A DNA stretch of 64,000 nt from Notamacropus eugenii (lineage: Eukaryota; Chordata; Mammalia; Diprotodontia; Macropodidae). This document shows, piece by piece, positions 18,421-28,945 of the stretch. The notes beneath the pieces were generated by a model that had not been told where the DNA came from, searched no databases, and was given only the letters and a program-made list of their open reading frames with translations. Each line of letters opens with the position of its first letter. Positions within the stretch are counted from its first letter, which is position 1. The DNA is taken from contig NC_092878.1 of NCBI RefSeq assembly GCF_028372415.1, positions 27,138,903-27,202,902 of the forward strand. The letters run 5' to 3'. Position numbers and translations under genes: made by a program.

Positions 18421-20230
18421 CACTGACTTTTTCACTCAGCTGAGGCTATCCCAGACTTTTGTATATTTACAACCATAAAGGTGATTGTATGATGGGATGA
18501 TAAATAAGGAAGAACAGAGAATTCAGGGAAAATTGATGGGAAATGGATGTGTAGACAAGCCAATAATCCACAAATCATACCAAACTGCACTGGATGGATA
18601 TGGGGCTTGGGCACATCTAACGTAAGTACCTATGCCCTCAGTGTGGGCTGTTCTGGGAGCTGTCCTATATTCCTTTTCCTCCAGGAGCTCAGCATCTAAA
18701 CACTGCATCCAATGATGTTGAATATGGGTTTTCTAATTTTTTTGTTTGTGGATTTTTTTTTGAGGGGGGTATATCTGGGGAGGTGGAGAGCAGAAGCTGG
18801 CTAATGCCAAAAAAGATAAGAGATGGTAGGGAAGATCAAACTCCAGGCATTGCCTAGTGTATTGGTTTTTAATTTGTAGTCAGAGGCCTTGTGGCATACT
18901 AGTGTGCAGCCTGGGTAAGGTGTAAAAAGGACCCCTGACCAGACTTTTGAGAAAATTTTGACAGGTACTGGGTTGAGTCAGGGTCACACAATTAGACTGA
19001 GCCAAGGACTCCTTCACTAGATCCCACCAGACCTTATCTCTAGACTTTATTTTTTTCATGCCTGCCAAGTATTCTCAGAAGTCTCCACTCTCCAGAGAGC
19101 AAAGAGCAAAGTAATAGTGTCTTCCCCTCACTTGGAAGAGAGTTTGGATTGAAAAATAATGAAGGAGATGAGGCAAGACAAACAATCATTTTAGGGAGAG
19201 GCAATACTTTACACTGCACAGTGAATACCAAATGAGCAGACACAGAGAATACCAAATGAGCAGATCTATGCTAAAGACAAGGAATCCACATCACCTGGCA
19301 CTTCTGTTCAGCATTTGCAAGGGACAGTAGGTACTCCAAACCCTATCTCTCCTCCCTTCCCAACCCTGTTTTCCTTTGTCAAACACTAGTCTATCTGTTC
19401 TTCTAGGTCTGACAACAGATTGTGTGTACACTGTTCTAGGACCAATCCAGTCAACTTCAGAGGCTTATCACCTACTAGATAGGATGCAGGGTGATGGTGA
19501 CCTTTTTGGTCACAGCAAATCTCCAATGCCATCTAAGTCTTAGTGAGGTTGCAATCTGCATTGTTCCCTACAGCTGGAAATCAGGGATTTTTTTTTTTTT
19601 TTTAACTTTATCTTGTCTAAGCCTTGAGCTCAGTTCTCTAGGTCAGTCTGCTCAGCAACCCTCCCTCCCACCCCACTAGTGTCCCTAGTAGTCTGTGTGT
19701 CAGAGATCGCTGGCTTTGGAAGTCCAGTGGAACAGACAATAGGGAGTCAGTTCATCCACCTACTGTCCAGAGCTGCATATCCCTTTGGGACGATAGTCGC
19801 TTGGTTTCCTAACTCCTCTGCCCAGGGCTGGCTGTACCTATAGAAACCTCTGGATCTGGCATAACTAAACTAATTCTCTTCTTAGAACAGGAGCTGCTAG
19901 CGTTTCCTGCTATCATTCCTTCTTTCATGTATTTATTTTCTAAATCTATGGCCAGAAACTCTGGGGAAGTCCCTTTACTGAAACTGCGCTCTGAGAGAGC
20001 AACCAAATGACTCTTGCCTCAGCATCCTCCTCTGGGGTCTCAATTCCTGAGCCTCTCCCCTATCCCTGGGCTGAAGAGTTCCAACTCTCCCCTCTTACAC
20101 TCCTCAAGTCCCAGTTCCAGACCAGGGTCACTGATCTCTCTCTATTCTATTTATCTCCCTTAGCCATTCCCCCAATCTCAGTCCCCCTCCCCCCAAGTTG
20201 GTAATCCTAGGGTCTCAAACTCTTTCCTGA
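18421..20230. other. Intergenic, mostly unique
   Basis: No gene recognised. A T-run is at 19589-19604 and a local 25-base tandem duplication at about 19222-19265. There is no clear transposable element of size. Confidence 0.5.
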
Positions 20231-21147
20231 GCCAAACGGGTTGGTTCTCAGCGTAGCTGAGACAGACTAGCTTGGACAGACCGAAGTCTAGGAAGGAAGA
20301 AGGGGGAGGGGGTTTCTTATCCGATAGATCCCGCAACCACTACTTGTCTTCCCAGGTTACAGAGGCCGAAAAAATCCAGTCTACATTTGACCCTCACGAG
20401 GTCCCGCGTGATCTAGTCCAGAGCCTCAAGGGTTGCACAAAGACACCCTCTCATCCCGGAAGGAACAAGGAGGAACTCGGGGTTCCCCTCGCCTTGACTC
20501 AGCCTCTGCAAAGAGCCCTTTACGCACCCTTGTGACTCAGTTTCCCCATTTGCTCATGAAGGACAACAGCATGAGACACCTGAGCGGAATGCGGAGGGAG
20601 ACTCTGAAGTCATCGCTGTGCCGGAGCTGGACCAAAGGTGTAAGGACCAAAGGCCACTCGGTGGAGTAGCCTCGGACCCGGTCACCTCGGTATTGGGGGT
20701 GGTAACAGAAAATGCGGAAGGGGGGAATTGACCTCCAAAATGGTGGGCGGAGAACCGCGGCCGCCCCCTCCCCGGGATCCTCTGGCACCGGCTTGCCTTT
20801 GTCTTTGGCCAGCCTGATGCCAGCCCCAGAGGGCCAAGGAGACCCACCCTGGGCCGACGGAGCGGCCGGCGCCAGCACCCACGCTCAAGCCCAGCTGCCT
20901 GTCCACTGCCAACCCCTGCGCCGCAGAGTGACCCTCAGGGACTGCGGAGGGGGGGGGGGGGGGGGCGGCGCCCCGAGAGGCCTCCGCCGAGACGGCCACG
21001 AGCCGTCACCGCCTCCTCCTCCTCGCCAGCTGGACGCTGCCCGTGCTCCAGCCTGACCCCGGTCCCCTCCGGGTGGCACGCGGTTTGAAGCCCGCTGTCC
21101 TGTGCCGGCTGGTGGATGCGGCTGCCCGGTGCCGCGCTCCGGCTGCC

Positions 21148-21156
21148 TGATGCAAT
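21148..21156 (+). promoter_or_regulatory. C/EBP-ATF response element (forward)
   Basis: TGATGCAAT matches the CARE consensus TGATGxAAx bound by ATF4 heterodimers, about 295 bases before the inferred CHAC1 start site. CHAC1 is a known ATF4 target in the unfolded-protein and amino-acid responses. Confidence 0.7.
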
Positions 21157-21206
21157 CCTCCGGGCCCTTTGCTGCATGCCGGGGCTCCGGGAAACCTCCC
21201 CCGCCG

Positions 21207-21214
21207 TTGCATCA
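21207..21214 (-). promoter_or_regulatory. C/EBP-ATF response element (reverse)
   Basis: TTGCATCA is the reverse complement of TGATGCAA, about 235 bases before the inferred start site and about 58 bases after the forward element. The distance is similar to the ATF/CRE reported in human CHAC1, from memory. Confidence 0.72.
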
Positions 21215-21461
21215 TTCCTGCCAAGTTTTGACGGAGGTTTAGTCCGGCCAATCAGTGAGCATGCATGGACCGTGACCGACTACAGATCCAGCCAATACGA
21301 TTGCGGCGCGGTAGAGGCCCAGGGAGAGAGCCGATGGTGATTGGTCTGTCATGGCTTTTCCCCGCCCCTGGAGGGCCGGCCTTCTGGGTGACGTGGGCGG
21401 GGCCGGCAGAGCGTAGGGTTTAAAGGGCTGTGGCTCCAGAGGGACAGCTCAGCTGTAGCAG

Positions 21462-21542
21462 ATGTCGCCCCGAGTCTCCATCCCGAACGCGATCACAATC
21501 CCGACCCCGGGTCCCGTCCTGATCCCTGGTCCGCACTCCTAG
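21462..21542 (+). CDS. CHAC1 upstream ORF (26 codons)
   Basis: In the CHAC1 leader, ATG at 21462 opens 26 codons ([18 protein letters not shown] onward) and stops at TAG 21540-21542, 44 bases before the CHAC1 ATG and in a different frame. Its context is weak (C at -3, T at +4) and it lies very close to the inferred cap site. It may be skipped often, or not be in the mRNA if transcription starts later. No family recognised. Confidence 0.5.
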   Translation: MSPRVSIPNAITIPTPGPVLIPGPHS

Positions 21543-21586
21543 GTCACTCCAGGCGTAGTCCAGATCCTTTTCACACCCCGGGCATC

Positions 21587-21817
21587 ATGAAGGAGGAACC
21601 GCCGACCCAGAGAACCCCACCCGCCTCGCCCACCCCATCCGTGTCCTTGCAGCCCCCCAGGGAGGACAGCGACCCCCCAGCACTCTGGATTTTCGGCTAT
21701 GGTTCCTTAGTATGGAGACCAGACTTCGCCTACAGCAACAGCCGTGTGGGCTTCGTCCGCGGGTACAGCCGTCGGTTCTGGCAAGGAGACACTTTCCATA
21801 GGGGCAGCGACAAGATG
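21587..21817 (+). CDS. CHAC1: CHAC1 exon 1 (coding)
   Basis: 77 codons from [12 protein letters not shown] to FHRGSDKM, followed by gtgagc. Contains the YGSL loop. Confidence 0.96.
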
Positions 21818-23342
21818 GTGAGCAGTGGGACGGTGCCAGGCTGGAGACACTGGCATGGGATGGGGGTGGGGATGGTCCCTGGACGCCCAGGGCACCTCAC
21901 TGATGATTGGATGATGGATGGGTTGAGGGAGACATTCCTCAGGTGCTGGTAACCTGAGTAAGACCCCTCCTGGGGAGGTGCTCGTCTGCTGGAGTGGGGC
22001 TCATCAGATGGACACCTAGAAGGCAGCCCCATTTATCCCACCTGAGGATTTCAGCCCTGGATGCTGGTGTCCGTAAGGCTGTCAGGGAGAGGGGTGTAGG
22101 GCTTAGCTGTGTGGGAGCTGTGGTAGTGGTAGGTAAATGTTTCTCCCTAGCTGATGCTGATTTCTAACTCAAGCCACCTTTCCTCTCTTCCTCACCTTTT
22201 TTCTCTCTTTTTTTCCCCAGCCTGGTCGGGTGGTGACCCTTCTTGAGGACCATGAGGTAAGTATTGGTGGCAAGGGAGGTTGAAGCCAGGTAGAGCTGAA
22301 AACCCTTTGCTCAGGAGTGGGGGCCACAGGATAGATTAGATCTTCCTAATCTGGGGGATAGTGGTGGTGAAGTATAGGGCAAGAGGAGAGAAAAGGAACT
22401 CGTTCTCTCTAGGGTACATTTTTAGTGTCACAAAAAGTGACCCTTTTTGGTAGTCTGATGAAATCTATGACCCATTTCTTAGAATAAGGTTTTTAAATGC
22501 ATAAAATAAAATATACAGCATTACAAAAGAAACCAGTTATATTGAAATAGTTATCTGTCATTTTTATCTGTATTTTAAAAAACAAGGTCTTGGACCCCAG
22601 GTTAAGAACCCTGGCCTAAAGTATCTTGACATAGTTCTACCTGGGAAATGAGTGCCCTCTGCAATGAATGTAATTCCTATCCTGGGTTATTAATTGATGT
22701 CTTATGGGGTGAGGAATGAGTGTCCCTGCAGTGGATATGAGCCCTATCTTAGGTTATTAATGGATGGCCTGTGGGCTTGTTTGATGCTTGGGTAGATTAG
22801 TTCCTGTCTCCCAGGAAGCTGTAGTACTGATAGAAAAGACAAGACTGATGGTCCTTATGGAACAGCGGGGAGGGATGTGATAGGCAGGAGAACTGTCATG
22901 CCTGACCCTAACATACTCTCTTTTCTTACCTTTTCCACAGGGTTGCACATGGGGTGTGGCATATGAGGTGCGTGGGGAGCAGATCAGTGAAGCACTTAAG
23001 TATCTGGATGTTCGGGAAGCTGTGTTAGGGGGCTACGACACCAAGGTAGTGACCTTCTACCCGCAAGATGCCCCAGACCAGCCTCTACACGCCCTAGCCT
23101 ATGTGGCCACTCCACAGAACCCTGGCTACCTGGGGCCAGCTCCGGAAGAAGACATCGCCAACCAGATCCTGGCCTGCAGCGGCCGTTCTGGTCACAACCT
23201 GGAGTACCTGCTCCGTCTGGCGGACTTCATTCGACTTTGTGGACCCCAGGCCCAGGATGAGCACTTGGCAGCTATTGTGGATGCTGTAGGTGCCCTCCTG
23301 CCCTGCTTCTGTCCCTCTGGCCAGACCTTGGCCATGGCCTGA
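21587..23342 (+). CDS. CHAC1: CHAC1, glutathione-specific gamma-glutamylcyclotransferase 1 (3 exons)
   Basis: CHAC1 is a cytosolic enzyme that cleaves glutathione to 5-oxoproline and Cys-Gly. It is induced by ATF4-CHOP stress signalling, promotes apoptosis, and (as Botch) is reported to block Notch1 maturation. The joined product is 222 residues, the human length. The ChaC fold shows the substrate loop YGSL at 38-41 in [32 protein letters not shown], and the catalytic glutamate E115 in [12 protein letters not shown]. The C-terminus ([14 protein letters not shown]) matches human closely; the N-terminal 30 residues are variable and proline-rich. The ATG at 21587 has A at -3 and aligns with the human 222-residue start. 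All splice sites are GT-AG in phase 0. Confidence 0.98.
22221..22256 (+). CDS. CHAC1: CHAC1 exon 2
   Basis: A 36-base micro-sized exon, [12 protein letters not shown], between ccccag and gtaagt. Identical in phase to human. Confidence 0.95.
22257..22940 (+). other. CHAC1 intron 2
   Basis: 684 bases. At about 22430-22620 is a decayed unclassified repeat-like stretch (tagtctgatgaaatctatga, ggaccccaggttaagaac). No gene. Confidence 0.5.
22941..23342 (+). CDS. CHAC1: CHAC1 exon 3 (catalytic)
   Basis: 133 codons plus stop, from [10 protein letters not shown] to GQTLAMA. Carries the catalytic E115 and most of the enzyme core. Confidence 0.97.
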   Translation, partial: GCTWGVAYEVRGEQISEALKYLDVREAVLGGYDTKVVTFYPQDAPDQPLHALAYVATPQNPGYLGPAPEEDIANQILACSGRSGHNLEYLLRLADFIRLCGPQAQDEHLAAIVDAVGALLPCFCPSGQTLAMA

Positions 23343-23655
23343 ACCTGGAGGACCTAGAGCTCCCTTACCCACCATGATGGGGTATGCACTAACCCTGACT
23401 GTGGGGAATAACTCCCGTTCTTTCTCCCCTCCACCTTCCCTCTATGGTGGATAGACTTTTGGGGAGATTGTTACCTGAGTAGGACTTTGGTAGAGGTGCT
23501 ATTGGTGGTCTCTTTCCCTTGCTGCTCTATGGAACTCCCTTTCTTATCTCATCTTAATACACCTCCTTCTAGACAATCTCCCCTTTCCCCCTCCCTCCTC
23601 ATCCTATTCACTCGTACGTAACTTGAAAATATATTTATTGCACCATGATGGTGTG
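23343..23655 (+). other. CHAC1: CHAC1 3'UTR (end tentative)
   Basis: Runs from the stop to a possible variant polyadenylation signal AATATA at 23628-23633. No AATAAA is close by, so the transcript could be longer. Confidence 0.5.
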
Positions 23656-24830
23656 GTGCATATGGGCAACAAACCCTGATCCACGAAGTCCTGCTGAGCA
23701 GGGCCAGACTCATCCTCTGGGGCAGAGGACCTTGGAACTGCCCAGAAGCCCTTTTAGCCAAACCTCTCTCCTCTCCCCCCTCCTTGCTGCTGCTATCACC
23801 AGGCTACCCAGCCTGGGCCCCCTTCTTGGGAGGGGGAGGGGAACCCAGGGATTTTGGAGTCCTTTCTCATACTGCTCAATCAACCTTGTCCAAACTGAGC
23901 CTGAGACCCTGTCTTGCCAAAGCTTTGCTCCTGTTGGACACTAAAAGTTCCTGGCTGCTCTTTTCTCCTTGTGCCTGGGGGCTGTGACTTCCGTGCAGGA
24001 GGACATGCTACCCAGTGTTCTTAGAGTCAAGACTTCGGTGAACCAGCCACTGGCATCCATCTGTCAGCTCAGCCTATTTGTGTCTGTCTGTACCTATCCA
24101 TCGGGCTGTTTCTTAGAAGGGAGAGGGACCCTACTTGTCTTTCAGTTTGTCAATGTGTCTATCTCTGGGAAGCTCAATGTTATCACCTGGTGTCTCTCTG
24201 TCTGCCCACTACATATAAACTACCCCATTATTCATACTGTGTTGAAGCTTGGTTCTTTCCTCAGGTGTTGGTCCTGGGAGAAGCTATGGCTATGGGGAGG
24301 GTGATTGAGGAGGGGAGAGCCCTGGGTCAGTCCCACCCTTGCAGACCTAGAGAAGGGGCAGGTGAACAGAATCCATTATATTAGCCTGTGAACTTCAAGA
24401 CACTCTATCCATTGCTTGCATTTTAAGGAAAGAAATTGAAGGAGTTAGAGGGGCTAGGTCTCTGCTGCTCAAGGTCTGCAGAGGCAGTACAGATCAAGGT
24501 TTTCATGTCCTCTTAATCCTCCAGTTAGTTTCTGTCTTCCTTACCAACCTGCCCAGGTGTGCCCCAGTCACACAAGCATCAGAGATGCCACATCTGGGTG
24601 TCCTGTGGGTCAGGCTGGCACAGTTGCTCTGAAGAACCTTTCTAGCTCCCCTGTTTGCTCCCAGACAAGGAAAGCCATGGCATTACTGCTAAGGGCAGAG
24701 AGATCTTCATCTTTTGGCACTGCTTTCCATCAGGGCCAAGGGATCAATCTAGAGGAGGTCCCTCAGTCTCTAACAGGGAGCCACAGGTGGGAGCCTCTAG
24801 TTTTCTAGCTCTTTCTATCTGTTGTCACAG
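23656..24830. other. Intergenic after CHAC1
   Basis: No repeat or gene clearly recognised. Moderately GC-rich; may include more CHAC1 3'UTR. Confidence 0.4.
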
Positions 24831-24834
24831 GTGG

Positions 24835-24900
24835 GCTCTGGGCACAGTGCCTGGCACATAGTAATCAAGCACTTAATAATTGCTTCTCCATTCACTGACA
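24835..24900 (+). repeat. L2 LINE terminal fragment
   Basis: ggcacagtgcctggcacata followed by acttaataattgc is the last 60 or so bases of an L2. Confidence 0.8.
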
Positions 24901-24936
24901 GACATTTGGTAATTATTTGAGCCCATTTCCCTAGAC

Positions 24937-25139
24937 CAAGGATGAGGAACCTGCATCCTTAAGGCCACGTGTGGTCCTCTAGGTCCTCAAGTGCGACCCT
25001 TTGACTGAATCCAAATTTCACAGAACAAATCCCCTTAATAAAAGGATTTGTTCTGTAAAACTTCGACTCAGTCAAAAGGCTGCACTCAAGGACCTAGAAG
25101 CCCACATATGACCTCGAGGCTGCAGCTTCCCCACCCCTG
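24937..25139. mobile_element. Palindromic hAT-type MITE
   Basis: A 203-base near-perfect inverted repeat centred near 25036; the two arms meet at tccccttaataaaagga. The right end reads ccacccctg, the reverse complement of the hAT terminal word caggggtgg. The element is flanked by an 8-base duplication, ccctagac (24929-24936) and tcctagac (25140-25147), as hAT transposases make. It has no coding capacity. Confidence 0.88.
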
Positions 25140-25559
25140 TCCTAGACTATAATGACAACTTACATTTCTATAGAACTTCAAGGTGTCAAAAAAAATACTA
25201 ATGCTAAACTATGCATTTTAGGCACCAGTTTGCCAGAAACAACTTTTAAAATTAATTTAACATTCATAAATCCAAGTATTTCTAGCTTAGAAAGAGAAAC
25301 GTCCAAGTGACAGTCATCTCTTCCCCTCCACCCTTCCTTCCTCCATATCCTTGGATATCCCTACCACAAGACACTTTGAGGGAACATTTATAGAAATCTT
25401 GAACCAAGGAAAGGTCACAATATATTAGAATACAGTTTTGGGTTAACAATCTACTAGAATAATCCTCACTTAATTTTCTCCTACGACTACTCATTTTCTC
25501 TTCCGAACACTTCCCTTGAGTACCCAGTGAGGCTCTTCCTGTGATCAGGACCCTTAAAT

Positions 25560-26165
25560 CTTCCTGAAGGAAAAGAGAAAACTGCCAAAGTGATCTTCCT
25601 TAAGTTCAGGTCTGACCAATTCACTACCCCCCACCCTCTCTCAGTAAACTCCAGTGGCTCCCTATTGCCTTCAGGATCAAATAGGGAGTACTGATTTGCT
25701 GTTCTGATTTTCACAACTTGTCCTGCCTCCCCCTACCTTTCCAGCACAGTATTTTTATACCTTATCCCCTGCTATATACTGTGAGATCCAGTGACACTAT
25801 ACTGTCCCTTGAATGAGACCCTCATCTTCCAATGCTGGGCATTTTCATTTATTATGCATCCTCCATGTCTGGAATGCTTTTGTTCTTAGTTTACCTGATT
25901 TACTTCCAGTCCCAGGGGAAATCTCACCTTTTACAGGAAACCTTTTCAGATCCCTTTTAATTCTAATGCCTTTTCTCTGTTGATTTTCTCCAATTTATCC
26001 TGTACAAAGCTTGTTTGTACATAGTTCTTTGTATGTAGTCTCTCTTATTGGGTTGTGAGCTCCTTGAGAGCTGGGACTGTCTTTTGCCTTTCTTTGTATC
26101 CCTAATGCTTTGCACAGGGCCTGGATATAATAGGTACTTGATAAATACATATAGACTGATTGCTC
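25560..26165 (+). repeat. L2 LINE 3' portion
   Basis: Clear L2 3' order: aaagtgatcttccttaag, ctccagtggctccctattgc, agatccagtgacactatact, ttgtgagctccttgagagct, tttgcacagggcctggata and cttgataaatacat. Confidence 0.9.
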
Positions 26166-26354
26166 TTAGGTATGTCATATCCCTAATCACTTCAGCTGGT
26201 GGAAAGGCTGGGATCTGGTTCTAAGTAATGCCTTCAGTGCATTTTCCCAAGGCCTTAGTTTTCTGTCCTTGACCTTTTCCAGACTTTCCTAAAGGTCACA
26301 CTCTGGAAAGGATTTTAGACTGAAGAAAGATCAATTTCTTATTATCTTGTGGCT

Positions 26355-26760
26355 AGAGTCCTGAACCCAGAGTCAGGAATATCGGAGTTCAAATATGCAA
26401 CCATATACTAGTTGTACAACCTTGAGCAAGCCACGTCCTACTTTCAGCCTCAGTTTCCTCATCTGTAAAAGGGGGCAGTGAGGTGGTGCAGTGGATAGAG
26501 TGCCAGGTGCAAAGTCATCAAGACTCATCTTCCTGGGTTCAAATTTGGCCTCAGACACTTACTAGCTGTGTGACCCTGGGCAAGTCACTCTAGTATCTTT
26601 GCCAAGAAAACCCCAAATAGGGTTACAAAGAATCAGACAGGACTGAACAACAAAAAGGAGATTAATAATATCACATTCCTCACTGAGTGTCTTTGAAGAT
26701 CAAATCAAGTAATATACTTTGCAAACCATAAAAATCTATAAATGTTTTATTTTTTATTAT
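26355..26760 (+). repeat. Older CORE-SINE split by a younger SINE
   Basis: Left part 26355-26472 ends cagtttcctcatctgtaaaa; right part 26653-26760 resumes with agattaataatatcacatt and caaatcaagtaatatactttgc, the SINE tail. The split is caused by the insertion at 26473-26652. Confidence 0.85.
26473..26652 (+). repeat. CORE-SINE nested in an older SINE
   Basis: Full marsupial SINE: gggcagtgaggtggtgcagt head, tcctgggttcaaatttggcc, tagctgtgtgaccctgggca, aagaaaaccccaaatagggt and a tail gaacaacaaa. It is less diverged than its host and flanked by AAAAGG on both sides (26467-26472 and 26653-26658). Confidence 0.87.
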
Positions 26761-26789
26761 TATTGAACTAAAAAGGAAGGGGTTTGTTG

Positions 26790-27085
26790 TTTTTTTTTAA
26801 ATATGCTTTCACAAGGGTTACAAAGCCCATTCGTACAACCACTCTGTGAGATGGATAGACAAATATTTTCTTTTGGTTCACATCTGTGATCAATGTAAGG
26901 AACAAGTGATACAGATCAGCCACTACCCTGTAAGCGATGGTCTTAGAAAGTTGCTTGGGAACACCAGCAGGTTATTAAGAGATTTGCCCAGCATCACACT
27001 AGTGTATCTCAGGCTTCAATCCTGGCTTAACTTCAAGGCTGATCTTCTGTCATTTGCACCATGTTGTCTTTCACTACAAATATAA
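26790..27085. repeat. MIR-type remnant
   Basis: Diverged: caagggttacaaagcccatt and accactctgtgagatgg, resembling the 'cactttgcaaa...accctgtgaggtag' class of old repeats. Confidence 0.5.
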
Positions 27086-27111
27086 TCCCCACTAGAGTCA
27101 GAAGAATCTAG

Positions 27112-27367
27112 GTTAACTTGTTCAGTCACTTTTTACTTACGTCCAACTTGTGACCCAACAATTTGTGGTTTTCTTGATTAAAGATACTGAAATGGTTTGC
27201 CATACTTCTCCAGTTCATTTTACAGATGAGGAAACTGAGGCAAACAGGGTTAAGTGACTTACCCAGGGTCACACAGTAAGTATCTGAAGTCAGATTTGAA
27301 CTCAGGAAGATGAGTCTTTCTGTGTCCAGGCCTGACGCTCTATCCACTGCACTAAGATTCACATCCT
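27112..27367 (-). repeat. CORE-SINE, minus strand, near full length
   Basis: Reads on plus as aactgaggcaaacagggtta, cccagggtcacacagtaag, gatttgaactcagga and gctctatccactgcac. Confidence 0.9.
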
Positions 27368-27455
27368 GCCTCATATATACATATATATGTTTGCATATGT
27401 ATATATGTGTATATGTATGTGCAAAATGTAGATAATATGTATGAATGTACATATG
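27368..27455. repeat. AT-rich microsatellite
   Basis: ATAC/ATGT units between two minus-strand SINE segments. Confidence 0.9.
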
Positions 27456-27459
27456 TAAA

Positions 27460-27720
27460 TTGAGGCAAACAGCGTTAAATGACTTGCCCAGGGTCACACT
27501 TGTAAGTGTCTGAGGCCAAAATTAAATTCAGGTCCTCCTGACTCCAGGGCCAGCGCTATATCTAGCTGCCCCAATCTCAGATATTTATAGCTGTGTGACC
27601 CTGGGAACCCTCTCAGTAACCATGTAACCCTCTCAGTGCCTCAGTTTCCTCATCTGTAAAATGAGGGGAGTTGGACTCATGATCTCTAAGCTCCCTTCTA
27701 ACTCTAAATCTAGGATAAAG
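27460..27720. repeat. SINE pair: minus fragment then plus fragment
   Basis: 27460-27575 is a minus-strand SINE front half (attgaggcaaacagcg to tatatctagctgcccc). 27580-27720 is a plus-strand SINE core (gctgtgtgaccctggg, cagtttcctcatctgtaaaa). Confidence 0.85.
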
Positions 27721-28394
27721 GATGAGGTAAAATCAATGACTTGCCCATGACTATACAATGTCAGCTCTAGGATTTAAATCTGGTCCTGACCATGGGTAGT
27801 CCTCTTTATGTTAATATCATCCTGCTTTTGCATCTGTTTGGCCTATGGGTGACCATGCTTGACTCTGCCGCTAAGACTGGGGCTATTTTGGGGACACGTA
27901 GTAGCAATCACTGGGACGGTGGGAGTAGACGATGTTCCTCAGTCTAAAGGTTAGCTCGTCATATCTGATCGTCATCGTTCTCCTCCCTGGCCTTGTCCCT
28001 AGCTCAGTGACTTGATAGGAAACACAGACCTACCGTCATGCCAGACTTCCATCAGGTTGTGGTGGGACTGTATCAGCAGCTGTCACTTCCTAGGATGGGT
28101 GCCATCCTGTCTACACTCTTTTCTCAGAACACAACTCTCTGGTGCGAGTTCTCACCACAGCCTGTGTGACCTACTGAATAGTTGCCCTCAGTTGACCCTG
28201 GTGTCAATGCCAGAGTTAGCTCATCTGGAGACTGGGCCAGCAGGAGGAGGAGGGAGCAGGCTGTGTGCCCATGAGCTCAGGAGAGCAACCACCTTTGGTA
28301 TCCCTCTCTCCCCTTGATGAAAGACAAGCAGCTCAGCTTTTCCCTATAACCTGGAATCAGAGAAGTTGCATCCCCTCTCCTTAGGACAATGAGA
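27721..28394. other. Intergenic
   Basis: Only a weak MIR-like remnant near 27725-27800 (atgacttgcccatgact). No gene. Confidence 0.45.
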
Positions 28395-28500
28395 AGTCAG
28401 TCAACAAGCATTTCATAAATCCCTTCAGGCACTGTGATAAGCCATAACACACCTGTCCCTGTCCTCAAGGAGCTTATGTTCTAACTGAGCTGGGCCTAGC
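28395..28500. repeat. Old interspersed repeat fragment
   Basis: tcaacaagcatttcataaat, ttcaggcactgtgataagc and tcctcaaggagcttatgt form a frequent therian repeat pattern; class uncertain. Confidence 0.6.
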
Positions 28501-28796
28501 TGAGGGATGCCAACCTGAGAATCCCTGGGTAAAATCCACAAGGAGGAAGGAAGAGGGGCTAGTTAACAAATGATCACTGTGAAGTTCACGAAAAATGAAC
28601 ATCCAATATGAAAGGAAAGACATTTTCTGCTGTCTGGAAAGCGGAGGAACCATTTTCCCCTCTTCTCATCCCCACAAGAGTATCTCCCTATTTGGTATAT
28701 ATTCATTGGCTAGAGAGGAAGCCCACCATCCCTTCATTCTCATTCTGTGAAACCAGCACCCCAGGCACAATATTCTTATTCTATAAAATTGATAGG

Positions 28797-28945
28797 GCAG
28801 CTAGATGACACAGTGAATAGTGTGCCAGGCCAGAAGTCAGGAAGACATATCTTTCTGAGTTCAAATCTGGCCTCAGTAAGTACTAGCTGTGTAACTTGGG
28901 TAACCTAACCATGATTGCCTCCAACACTGCCTCCCCCCAAAAAAT
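28797..28945 (+). repeat. CORE-SINE, plus strand
   Basis: gggcagctagatgacacagt head, gttcaaatctggcctcagta and tactagctgtgtaact. Confidence 0.88.

Larger units (their letters stand above)
20680..21830 (+). promoter_or_regulatory. CHAC1: CHAC1 CpG island and promoter
   Basis: GC- and CpG-rich from about 20680 through exon 1. Proximal signals: CCAAT boxes at 21248 and 21292, an inverted one at 21340-21344, a CRE-like TGACGTGG at 21389-21396, a GC box GGGCGGGGCC at 21395-21404, and a TATA-like tttaaag at 21419. This points to transcription starting near 21445-21450. A 17-base G run sits at 20949-20965. Confidence 0.85.

Noticed and set aside
20682-21251. Several proline- and glycine-rich frames upstream of CHAC1
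   Set aside because: GC-driven frames inside the CpG-island promoter, on both strands, with no recognisable protein.
26473-26560. tRNA-like sequence (A/B-box style words) in SINE heads
   Set aside because: These are the tRNA-derived heads of CORE-SINEs and would not fold as a functional tRNA. No genuine tRNA or rRNA gene was found in the window.
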